Shown piece by piece: positions 49,129 through 57,254 of a stretch of 64,000 bases of DNA. Made by a program: the position numbers and the translations under genes. The stretch's first letter is position 1; the number at the start of each line of letters is the position of its first letter. The stretch comes from Rubrivirga marina (GTDB lineage Bacteria; Bacteroidota; Rhodothermia; Rhodothermales; Rubricoccaceae): positions 2,279,665-2,343,664 of the forward strand of contig NZ_MQWD01000001.1 in NCBI RefSeq assembly GCF_002283365.1. Reading direction: 5' to 3'. The notes under the pieces were generated by a model. The model saw only the letters and a list, made by a program, of their open reading frames with translations. It did not search any database and was not told where the DNA came from.

Positions 49129-51276
49129 ATGTCACCCATCCGAGCCGCCGCCATTCGGGCGACAGCCTGCGTTCTTTTCCTGTCTGCCGGAGCCGTGCGT
49201 GTCCCCCCGGCCCTGGCCCAGGATGGGGCGGGTGGCGCGTCGTGGACGCTCCTGGCCCCGGCCCTCGAGCCCCGCGTCGAGGCCCCCGGCGTGGTCGTCG
49301 AAGGCAAGCTCTACGTCTTCGCCGGGTTCACCGACGCCGCCCTCCAGATCACGGGGACCGTCGAGGCCTACGACCCCGCGACGGACACCTGGGCCCCTCG
49401 GGCCCCCATGCCCCAGCCCGTGACCCACGTCGGGGCAGCGGCGGTCGGCGGCGACGTCTGGTTCGTGGGCGGGTTCGAGGGCGACAACCCCGGCAGCGCC
49501 GTCCGCGCCGTCCAGGTCTACGACACCGCGACGGACAGGTGGCGTACGGGCCCCGCCCTGCCGGTCGCCCGCGCGTCGGGGACGCTGGCCGCCGTCGGCC
49601 GGACCCTCCACCACATCGGGGGCCTCCTCCCCGACCGGCAGACCGACGTGGGCGACCACTACGTCCTCGACCTCGACCGACCGGAGGCCGGGTGGACGAG
49701 TGCGGCGCCGCTCCCGATCCCGCGGAACCACCTCAGCAGCGCCGTCATCGGCGGCCAGATCTACGCCATCGGGGGGCAGCAGGGCCACGACGAGAGCCGC
49801 CGGTTCCGGTCCGAGCTCCACGTCTACGACCCGGCGACCGACACGTGGGCGCGCCGAGCCGACCTCCCCGTCCGGCGCTCGCACTTCGAGCCGGGGACGA
49901 CGGTCTGGGACGGTCGGATCCTCATCGTGGGCGGCGTGGGCCGAGGGGCCGAGAACAACCAGGCGATGGACCAGATCACGGCGTACGACCCGCAGAGCGA
50001 CACGTGGACGGAGCTCGACCCGCTCCCGGTTCGGCTCCTCGGACCCGTCGCCCAGGTGATCGGCGGCCAGCTGGTCGTCACGCATGGGGGGCTCGGGCGG
50101 ACGGAGAACCCCCAGGACGTGGCCCGGTCGCGTCCCCTGATGTCCGTGCGGACCGATTCGCTCATCGGCGAGGCTGGGTGGGCAACGGTTGAGCAAGACG
50201 GCTCGTCCGAGTGGCACCTCGTCTCTTTCGCGCGCCCCTACGCCGACCCGGTCGTCGTGATGGGCCCCGCCTCGTCCAATGGCGCCGAGCCGATTACCGT
50301 CCGGGTCCGGAACGTGACGGCGGCCGGGTTCGAGTTCCAACTCGACGAGTGGGACTACCTCGACGGCCAACACGGGACTGAGACCGTCTCGTGGCTCGCC
50401 GTCGAGCGGGGCGTGCACCGGGTCGGGGAAGGCCGGCTGCTCGAAGCGGGGCTCGTGACGGCCAGCGGGGCCCCAGAGAGCTTCGGCTTCGGTGCCGACT
50501 TCGCCTCGGCGCCTGTCCTCTTCAGCCAGGTCTCGACGGCGGCCGGCGCGGGGGCCGTCGTGACGCGCCAGCGCGACGTCTCGGCCGGGTCGTTCCAGCT
50601 CCGGCTCCAGGGAGAGGAGTCGACGGATCACCAGGGCGTGGAGACGGTGGCGTACGTGGCGGTCGAGGCCGGGGCCGTCGCGGGCGTGCTCGAGGCGGGA
50701 CGCACCCCTGCCCCCATCGATCACTCGTACGCCGCGGTCAGCCTGGAGGACGGTTTCGCATCGGCCCCGGCGCTCTTGGCCTCGATGCAGACCCTGAATG
50801 AGAGCGACCCCGCGACGCTGCGCTACCGGGCCCTTACGGGGGCCGGGTTCGAGGTCCGCGTCGAGGAGGAGCAGTCGGCGGACCCGGAGACGGACCACAC
50901 GGGCGAGGTCGTCGGCTTCCTCGCCCTCGCCCCCGGCGGCCTCCGCGGCACGACGCTGGCCGGCGGGGGCACGACGAATCCCACGGCCACCTCGCCCGCT
51001 CCCTCGGGCGCGGGAGTGCCCCGACTGGAGGCGGCCTCGCCAAACCCGTTCCGTTCGGCCACGGCCATTCGCTACGCGTTGCCGGTGGCCGCCGACGTCC
51101 GCCTCGAGGTCTTCGACGCGCTGGGGCAGCGCGTGGCGCTGCTGGTCAGCGAGCGCATAGAGGCTGGCCGCCACGAGGCCCGCTTCGATGGGGCCGGCTT
51201 CGCCAGCGGCGTCTACTTCTTCCGGTTCCAAGCGGGCCCGTTCTCGGAGACCCGGCGAGTGGCGCTGCTCCGGTAG
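49129..51276 (+). CDS. Secreted kelch-propeller protein with T9SS domain (copy 2)
   Basis: The 715-residue paralog of the preceding gene has a signal peptide (MSPIRAAAIRATACVLFLSA ... PPALAQ) and a kelch propeller almost identical to copy 1 (GVVVEGKLYVFAGFTDAAL, HHIGGLLPDRQTDVGDHYVL). It lacks the PKD and carbohydrate-binding domains and passes directly into the three ~90-residue modules (about 355-625; GFEFQLDEWDYLDGQHGTET, LRYRALTGAGFEVRVEEEQS). A T9SS domain follows, ending RRVALLR. The final 77 bp before the last codons (51181-51257) are identical to 48594-48670. The ATG at 49129 is supported by the signal peptide. Confidence 0.85.
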   Translation: MSPIRAAAIRATACVLFLSAGAVRVPPALAQDGAGGASWTLLAPALEPRVEAPGVVVEGKLYVFAGFTDAALQITGTVEAYDPATDTWAPRAPMPQPVTHVGAAAVGGDVWFVGGFEGDNPGSAVRAVQVYDTATDRWRTGPALPVARASGTLAAVGRTLHHIGGLLPDRQTDVGDHYVLDLDRPEAGWTSAAPLPIPRNHLSSAVIGGQIYAIGGQQGHDESRRFRSELHVYDPATDTWARRADLPVRRSHFEPGTTVWDGRILIVGGVGRGAENNQAMDQITAYDPQSDTWTELDPLPVRLLGPVAQVIGGQLVVTHGGLGRTENPQDVARSRPLMSVRTDSLIGEAGWATVEQDGSSEWHLVSFARPYADPVVVMGPASSNGAEPITVRVRNVTAAGFEFQLDEWDYLDGQHGTETVSWLAVERGVHRVGEGRLLEAGLVTASGAPESFGFGADFASAPVLFSQVSTAAGAGAVVTRQRDVSAGSFQLRLQGEESTDHQGVETVAYVAVEAGAVAGVLEAGRTPAPIDHSYAAVSLEDGFASAPALLASMQTLNESDPATLRYRALTGAGFEVRVEEEQSADPETDHTGEVVGFLALAPGGLRGTTLAGGGTTNPTATSPAPSGAGVPRLEAASPNPFRSATAIRYALPVAADVRLEVFDALGQRVALLVSERIEAGRHEARFDGAGFASGVYFFRFQAGPFSETRRVALLR

Positions 51277-51548
51277 CGCTCCGTTTGGCGGGGGGAGGCC
51301 GGACTCAGCCCGACGAGCGACCGAGGTGGCCTCCCTGAGGCGAGCAGACGGTCGGTCGCCGAGCCACCGTGGCGAGCCGTTACCGGTCTGTAACCCTTCA
51401 GTGAGGACCGCGTGAGCGTGGCGTGGCGCCCGCATAAAGAAGGGAACGATCATCCCGCCTCCATCGAAGGGGCGTCCCCAGAGGCATAGGTTCGCCGGCG
51501 ATCCCTGGCCGGACCCCTCGGCCGTCCCCCCCACACGCACCACCCTCT

Positions 51549-54500
51549 ATGACCAGCGTCACGATCCGCCGCCTCGCGATGGCCCTGCTGGCCCTCGTTG
51601 CGGCCCCTGCCTTCTCGCAGGGCGTCACGACGGCCGCCATGAACGGGACCGTCACGGACGAGGCTGGCCTCGGCCTCCCCGGCGCGACCGTCCTCGCCGT
51701 TCACGAGCCGTCCGGCACGCAGTACGGCATCTCCACGCGCGCCGACGGTCAGTTCGACCTCCGCAACCTCCGCGTCGGTGGCCCCTACACCGTCACCGTC
51801 TCGTTCGTCGGCTACACCACCGTCCAGCAGACGGGCATCACGCTCGAGCTGAGCGAGAACGAGCAGGTCGACGTCCAGCTCACGCCGGCCGACGCGACGA
51901 TCGGCGAGGCCGTCGTCACGGCGGAGGGCAACGCGATCATCTCGTCGTCGAACATCGGCACGGGCACGAACGTCTCCGAGGAGGAGATCGAGCGGCTCCC
52001 GACGATCACCCGGAGCCTCACGGACTTCACGCGCCTGACCCCGCAGTTCTCGCAGGTCGGCAGCGGCAGCGAGGCCGGCACGTCCGTCGGCGGCACGTCG
52101 AGCCGGTACAACAACATCCAGGTCGACGGGGCCGCGCTCAACGACGCGTTCGGGCTGGAGAGCTCGGGCACCCCGGGCGGCTCGTCCGGCACGCAGCCGA
52201 TCTCGCTCGACGCCGTCTCCGAGTTCCGGGTGGCCATCGCGCCGTACGACGTGAGCCAGGGCGGCTTCACGGGCGGCAACATCAACGTCATCACGCGCTC
52301 GGGCACGAACACGTTCACGGGCTCGGTCTACGGCCTCGGCCGGAACCAGGACCTCGTCGGGACGGGCGTCGACGGCGACGCGTTCAACGACTTCACCGAC
52401 GTGACCTACGGCGGGCGGCTCGGCGGGCCGATTCTCCGCGACAAGCTGTTCTTCTTCGGCAGCGTCGAGATCGGTGACACGAACGAGCCCATCGTCGCCA
52501 ACTTCAACGACGCTGCCGCCGCTCAGGAGATCCAGACCATCCTCGAGACGCAGTACGGCCGCGAGACCGGCACGATCGGGACGTTCGACGCCGGGACCCA
52601 GTCGGCGAAGGTGTTCGGGCGGCTCGATTACAACATCAACCCGTCGAACAACCTGACGGCCCGGTTCAACTACGTCCAGGGTAAGAAGGACGATGGGATC
52701 TCCCGGAGCTCGAACTTCTACACGCTCGAGGACCGCCTCTACACGCGCCAGAACACGAACACCTCCTCGGTGGTCGAGCTCCGGAGCATCCTCGGCCAGA
52801 ACGCGGCCAACCTCCTCCGGGCGAGCCTCCAGACGAACCGCCAGCCGTCGGTCCTCGAGTTCCCGGCCTTCCCGTCGATCGAGATCCGCGGCCTCGGCAG
52901 CGACGGCCGCGCGACGGTCGTCGCCGGCCCCGACCAGTTCCGCGGCGCCAACCGGATCGACGCCGACGTGTTCGAGCTCGTCAACGACTTCAACTACTTC
53001 GTGGGCGACCACGTCGTGACCGTCGGGACCCAGAACACGTTCTCGAGCTTCGAGAACCTGTTCATCCGCAACTTCTACGGGTACTACCGCTTCTCCAACC
53101 TCGAGGACTTCCGCAACGGGCGGGCCTCGCTCTACGAGCGGAACTACTCGGCGATCGCCGGTGAGGACCGCCCCCTCGCGGACTTCTCGTACGCCAACTT
53201 CAGCCTCTACGCCCAGGACGAGTGGACGGGCATCGAGAACCTGAAGCTGACGGGCGGCCTCCGCGTCGACATGGCCCACTTCTTCGACCAGCCGTCGCCG
53301 GCCTACGACGCCAGCAGCGGGGCGTCGTTCGAGAGTCTCTTCGGGTTCGACAACACGGAGGTGCCCAACGGCAACCCGGTCTTCCAGCCGCGCTTCGGGT
53401 TCAACTACTCGGTCCCGGGCGAGCGCTCGACGCAGATTCGCGGCGGCACGGGCCTCTTCAACGGCTCGAACCCGGCCGTCTGGATCTCGAACTCGTTCTC
53501 GAACGACGGCACCCTCCTCGGTGGCGTCTCCGTCCGGAACGCGGACCAGATCGCGGCGGCCGGCGGGTTCCGGACGGACCCGGCCAACCAGTACACCGCC
53601 GCCGACTTCGGCTTCGCCGAGGGCTCGGCCGAGATCAACTTCACCGACCCCGACTTCAAGTCGCCGACGGTGTGGCGCTCGAACATCGCCGTGGACCAGG
53701 AGCTGCCGGGCGGCCTCGTCGCAACGGGCGAGTTCCTCTACACCGACGTCGTCAACGGCGTCCAGTGGCAGAGCCTCAACCGGCAGCCGTTCGTCCTCGA
53801 CCCCAACACGGTCGACGGCCGGACCGGCGTCACGCGGGCCCGGGTGTCGGGCGACTACCAGGACGTGATCGTGCTGACGAACACGGACCAGGGCTACGCC
53901 TACAACCTGACGGGCCAGCTCCAGAAGCCGATCGGCACGGGCGCGGCGCCCCAGTTCGGCGGCAGCCTGAGCTACACGTTCGGCCAGGTCAAGGACATCA
54001 ACTCGGTGACCTCCAGCCAGGCCCGCTCCAACGTCCGCGACCTCACGGTCGGGCTCGACGTGAACGACCCGCCGCTGACGACCTCGAACTTCGAGGTGGC
54101 CCACCGCGTGCTCGCGACGGCGTCCTACGGCGTCGAGTACGGCGGTCGGTTCGCGACTACGTTCTCGCTGATCTACGACGGGCAGGCCGGCCGGCCGTAC
54201 TCGTTCGTGTACTCGAGCGGCGACGACGTCAACGGCGACGGCTTCGACCGGGCCGACCTCGTCTACGTCCCGGCGAGCCGGGATGAGGTGGTGATCGACG
54301 ACGCCGAGTGGACGGCCCTCGACGCCTTCATCGAGGGCAACGAGGCGCTGCGCGAGCAGCGCGGCCAGATCTTCGAGCGGAACTCGACGCGGGCCCCGTG
54401 GCTCCACTTCCTCGATGCCCGCGTCGCCCAGAGCATCCAGACGCTGACGGGCCAGGACGTCGAGATCACGCTCGACATCCAGAACGTGCTCGACCTGCTC

Positions 54501-54677
54501 GGGACGGACCTCGGCCAGGTGGAGACAGTCGGCGACCGGTTCGAACTCCTCGAGTTCGGTGGCTACGACGCCCAGGGCCGGCAGATCATCTCGTTCGAGA
54601 CGCCGACGACGATCGCCGAGGTCAGCGACTTCGCGTCGCGCTGGCGGATGCAGCTCGGCCTCCGCTACAACTTCTAG
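51549..54677 (+). CDS. Oar-like TonB-dependent outer-membrane receptor
   Basis: The 1042-residue protein has a signal peptide (TIRRLAMALLALVAAPAFSQ) and a carboxypeptidase-regulatory domain (MNGTVTDEAGLGLPGATVLA, PYTVTVSFVGYTTVQQTGI). A plug-like region (SRYNNIQVDGAALNDAFGLE, GGNINVITRSGTNTFTGSVY) leads into a long beta-barrel ending RWRMQLGLRYNF with the terminal Phe expected for BAM insertion. Members of this family transport or secrete proteins or bind peptides and are often near T9SS cargo. A possible -7 box TAGGTTCG (51487-51494) lies 54 nt upstream in a 272-bp spacer that also holds the small inverted repeat TTACCGGTCTGTAA. Confidence 0.9.
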   Translation: MTSVTIRRLAMALLALVAAPAFSQGVTTAAMNGTVTDEAGLGLPGATVLAVHEPSGTQYGISTRADGQFDLRNLRVGGPYTVTVSFVGYTTVQQTGITLELSENEQVDVQLTPADATIGEAVVTAEGNAIISSSNIGTGTNVSEEEIERLPTITRSLTDFTRLTPQFSQVGSGSEAGTSVGGTSSRYNNIQVDGAALNDAFGLESSGTPGGSSGTQPISLDAVSEFRVAIAPYDVSQGGFTGGNINVITRSGTNTFTGSVYGLGRNQDLVGTGVDGDAFNDFTDVTYGGRLGGPILRDKLFFFGSVEIGDTNEPIVANFNDAAAAQEIQTILETQYGRETGTIGTFDAGTQSAKVFGRLDYNINPSNNLTARFNYVQGKKDDGISRSSNFYTLEDRLYTRQNTNTSSVVELRSILGQNAANLLRASLQTNRQPSVLEFPAFPSIEIRGLGSDGRATVVAGPDQFRGANRIDADVFELVNDFNYFVGDHVVTVGTQNTFSSFENLFIRNFYGYYRFSNLEDFRNGRASLYERNYSAIAGEDRPLADFSYANFSLYAQDEWTGIENLKLTGGLRVDMAHFFDQPSPAYDASSGASFESLFGFDNTEVPNGNPVFQPRFGFNYSVPGERSTQIRGGTGLFNGSNPAVWISNSFSNDGTLLGGVSVRNADQIAAAGGFRTDPANQYTAADFGFAEGSAEINFTDPDFKSPTVWRSNIAVDQELPGGLVATGEFLYTDVVNGVQWQSLNRQPFVLDPNTVDGRTGVTRARVSGDYQDVIVLTNTDQGYAYNLTGQLQKPIGTGAAPQFGGSLSYTFGQVKDINSVTSSQARSNVRDLTVGLDVNDPPLTTSNFEVAHRVLATASYGVEYGGRFATTFSLIYDGQAGRPYSFVYSSGDDVNGDGFDRADLVYVPASRDEVVIDDAEWTALDAFIEGNEALREQRGQIFERNSTRAPWLHFLDARVAQSIQTLTGQDVEITLDIQNVLDLLGTDLGQVETVGDRFELLEFGGYDAQGRQIISFETPTTIAEVSDFASRWRMQLGLRYNF

Positions 54678-54686
54678 CGGCCCCGC

Positions 54687-54724
54687 CCGCCTCGGCGTCC
54701 CGTTCGAGGGGCCGACCGAGGCGG
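54687..54724. terminator. Palindromic element after Oar-like receptor
   Basis: CCGCCTCGG (54687-54695) pairs with CCGAGGCGG (54716-54724) around a 20-nt loop, 10 nt past the stop. It is a member of the recurring 3'-end palindrome family, directly followed by a second, stronger hairpin. Confidence 0.55.
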
Positions 54725-54734
54725 ACCGACCCGT

Positions 54735-54766
54735 GCGGCCCCGCTCTCTTCGGAGGGCGGGGCCGC
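54735..54766 (+). terminator. 14-bp stem with UUCG tetraloop
   Basis: GCGGCCCCGCTCTC (54735-54748) and GAGGGCGGGGCCGC (54753-54766) pair over 14 positions with one G-U, closing a C(UUCG)G tetraloop, the most stable RNA loop known. CGTCGTTT follows. This is a convincing hairpin terminator for the receptor gene. Confidence 0.8.
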
Positions 54767-54932
54767 CGTCGTTTGGGGCCGAGCGGGGGGGGCACGAGAA
54801 ACGGCCCCACCCCTCCGCGTTACGGGACCGTCACTTCACCGGGCCTCCCTCGTGCCGGCCGGCGCCCTCGATACATTTATTGACCACACATGGCCGGGTG
54901 CCCGGCCGCGCCTCCCACAGGTTCTCTGTCCC

Positions 54933-57188
54933 ATGACCTTCCGACGGGCCGCTCGCGCGACGACGTTCCTGGCCGCCGCCCTCACCGCCCTGATGGCGGC
55001 CCCCGAGGCCGGCGCCCAGCCTTTCGAGCGGATCGCCACGGACGTGGGCGACACGGGCCTCTCGGTCACGAACGTCGGCACGCTCGGGCGGCCGGGCGTC
55101 TCGGGTGACCCAGCCGGTCTCCCGTCGTTTGAGTACCCGCTCGACTCGGGCATCGAGCACCTCTTCGAGGCCGGCCTCTGGGTCGGCGGGCGCCGCGCCG
55201 ACGGTGTCGTGACCGTCCGGACGGGCGCCGTCACGACCTCGGGCGGCTACACGCCGGGCGGCTCGGGCTTCGAGTTCGCGCAGGAGGACGTGTTCACGCG
55301 GCGGTCGTCGCTCGCCACGAGCCCGTTCTTCTCGCCCAACGCCGTCAGCCAGCAGGACTACCTCACGAGCTACGTCGACACGGCCGCCGTCCTGCCCGGC
55401 ACGAACACGCCGCTGCCGGACGTCCAGAACCGGCTCGGGCTCGACGTCGAGCAGCGCTCCTACGCCTGGAGCTTCCCGTTCACGGAGTACTTCGTGATCG
55501 TCGAGTACGAGATCACGAACGTCTCCGACCAGCCGATCAGCGACGTCTGGGTCGGGCTCTGGGACGACCTCGTCGTCCGCAACGTGGTCACGACGACGGA
55601 GTCGGGCGGGGCCTTCTTCAACAAGGGGGCGCGCGGCGTCCTCGGTTACCCGACCTACCAGGCCGGCTCCGGCGAGCTCGTCGAGCCCGCGCCCGACAGC
55701 CAGTACGTCAGCTACGCGTTCAACGCGGGCGGGCAGGAGGAGAGCCTCAACACGTACGGCTCGATCGCCTTCCTGGGGGCCGAGTGGGAGGACGCCGGTG
55801 GCGCCGGCCGCAGCGCCGAGACCCGCTTTTTCCACCCGTTCGTGGCCGAGCGCTACGAGGCGCTCGGCCTCCCGGCGCCCGTCTTCAACCCGCGCTTCTG
55901 GCTCTTCGGCGACGCCGACCCCAACCTCGGGCGCCCGACCGACGACCTCGAGCGGTACCGCCGGATGCAGACGCCCTTCCCGGACCCGACGGCGTTCGAG
56001 ACGCAGGACGCCTACGAGGCCGCGCAGGCCGCCTTCCTCGGCGCCGGAAACGGCGAGGGCCGGCTCCAGACCGACGGCACGCTCGCGCAGGGCAACTGGA
56101 TCGGGCTCACCTCCGTCGGCCCGTTCGCCGAGCTGGCGCCGGGGCGGAGCGTGACGGTCACGTTCGCGCTCGTGGCCGCGCTCAAGCCCGACGCGTTCCA
56201 GACGGTCCCGGCCGGCCGCCAGGCCGACACCGACGACTCCCGCGCGCTCCTCCGCAACAACGTGTTCTGGGCCCAGGAGACCTACGCCGGCGAGGACGCC
56301 GACTACGACGGCGAGCTCGACGCCGACGAGGACCTCAACGGGAACGGCCGCCTCGACCGCTACCTCATCCCGAGCCCGCCGACGTCGCCGGCCCTCCGCG
56401 TCGAGCTCGAGCAGGGCACGGCGGTCCTCTATTGGAGCGCCGCCGCCGAGGGCTCGCGCGACCCCGTGACGGGGGTCCAGGACTTCGAGGGCTACCGGAT
56501 CTACCGCTCCGACCCTGGCGACGACGCCGACGGGAACATCCTCGGCGACGCCGGCCTCATCGCGCAGTACGACCGCGAGGGGAACGACGTCGGGTTCAAC
56601 AACGGGTTCGAGGACGTCCGCCTCGCCACGCCCGCGACGTTCCCCGGCGACCCGGCGACCTACGAGTACCGGTTCGAGGCCGACGGCCTCCTCGACGGCT
56701 GGCAGTACGCCTTCGCGGTCACGGCCTTCGACGCGGGCGACCCGCAGAGCGGGCTCCGCTCGCTCGAGTCGTCGGTGGCCTCGAACGCCGTCCGCGTGTT
56801 CCCCGGCGCCGCGCCGGCCGAGGCGGGCGAGGAGCGCCAGATCGGCGTGTTCCCGAACCCGTACCGCGTCCAGGCCGCCTGGGACGGGCCGCTCTCGACC
56901 CAGCGCAAGCTCTACTTCACCGGCCTCCCGGCGCGCTGCGAGATCCGCGTCTACACGCTCGCGGGAGAGGTCGTCGCCGAGTTCGACCACGACGCCGAGA
57001 CCTATGTGGGCGACACCCGCTGGTTCCAGGACTTCTCGGCCGAGGGCCGCGAGGTCGCCGGCGGCATCCACGCCTGGGACATCCTCTCGGACAACTCGCT
57101 CCGGCTCTCGTCCGGGCTCTACCTGTTCTCCGTCCGCGACCTCGACACGGGCGAGGTCGACACGGGCAAGTTCGTGATCCTCCGCTAG
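54933..57188 (+). CDS. Large secreted protein with FlgD/T9SS-like C-terminus
   Basis: The 751-residue protein has a signal peptide (FRRAARATTFLAAALTALMA) and an N-domain typical of Rhodothermota surface proteins: FEYPLDSGIEHLFEAGLWVG, SPFFSPNAVSQQDYLTSYVD, SYAWSFPFTEYFVIVEYEIT. A fibronectin-like region follows (YWSAAAEGSRDPVTGVQDFE, GYRIYRSDP), then a C-terminal FlgD-Ig/sorting-like domain (IGVFPNPYRVQAAWDGPLST, GIHAWDILSDNSLRLSSGLY, ending GKFVILR). It shares a module with the partial lipoprotein at the left edge. The leader holds a TACATTTA box (54872-54879) and a GGCCGGG/CCCGGCC hairpin (54892-54907). Likely secreted or surface-attached. Confidence 0.85.
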   Translation: MTFRRAARATTFLAAALTALMAAPEAGAQPFERIATDVGDTGLSVTNVGTLGRPGVSGDPAGLPSFEYPLDSGIEHLFEAGLWVGGRRADGVVTVRTGAVTTSGGYTPGGSGFEFAQEDVFTRRSSLATSPFFSPNAVSQQDYLTSYVDTAAVLPGTNTPLPDVQNRLGLDVEQRSYAWSFPFTEYFVIVEYEITNVSDQPISDVWVGLWDDLVVRNVVTTTESGGAFFNKGARGVLGYPTYQAGSGELVEPAPDSQYVSYAFNAGGQEESLNTYGSIAFLGAEWEDAGGAGRSAETRFFHPFVAERYEALGLPAPVFNPRFWLFGDADPNLGRPTDDLERYRRMQTPFPDPTAFETQDAYEAAQAAFLGAGNGEGRLQTDGTLAQGNWIGLTSVGPFAELAPGRSVTVTFALVAALKPDAFQTVPAGRQADTDDSRALLRNNVFWAQETYAGEDADYDGELDADEDLNGNGRLDRYLIPSPPTSPALRVELEQGTAVLYWSAAAEGSRDPVTGVQDFEGYRIYRSDPGDDADGNILGDAGLIAQYDREGNDVGFNNGFEDVRLATPATFPGDPATYEYRFEADGLLDGWQYAFAVTAFDAGDPQSGLRSLESSVASNAVRVFPGAAPAEAGEERQIGVFPNPYRVQAAWDGPLSTQRKLYFTGLPARCEIRVYTLAGEVVAEFDHDAETYVGDTRWFQDFSAEGREVAGGIHAWDILSDNSLRLSSGLYLFSVRDLDTGEVDTGKFVILR

Positions 57189-57254
57189 CGAACGGCCCGC
57201 CCCTCTCCCGTGACCGTTTCTCCCGACCGCTTCCTCTCACCACTCCCCACCCCC

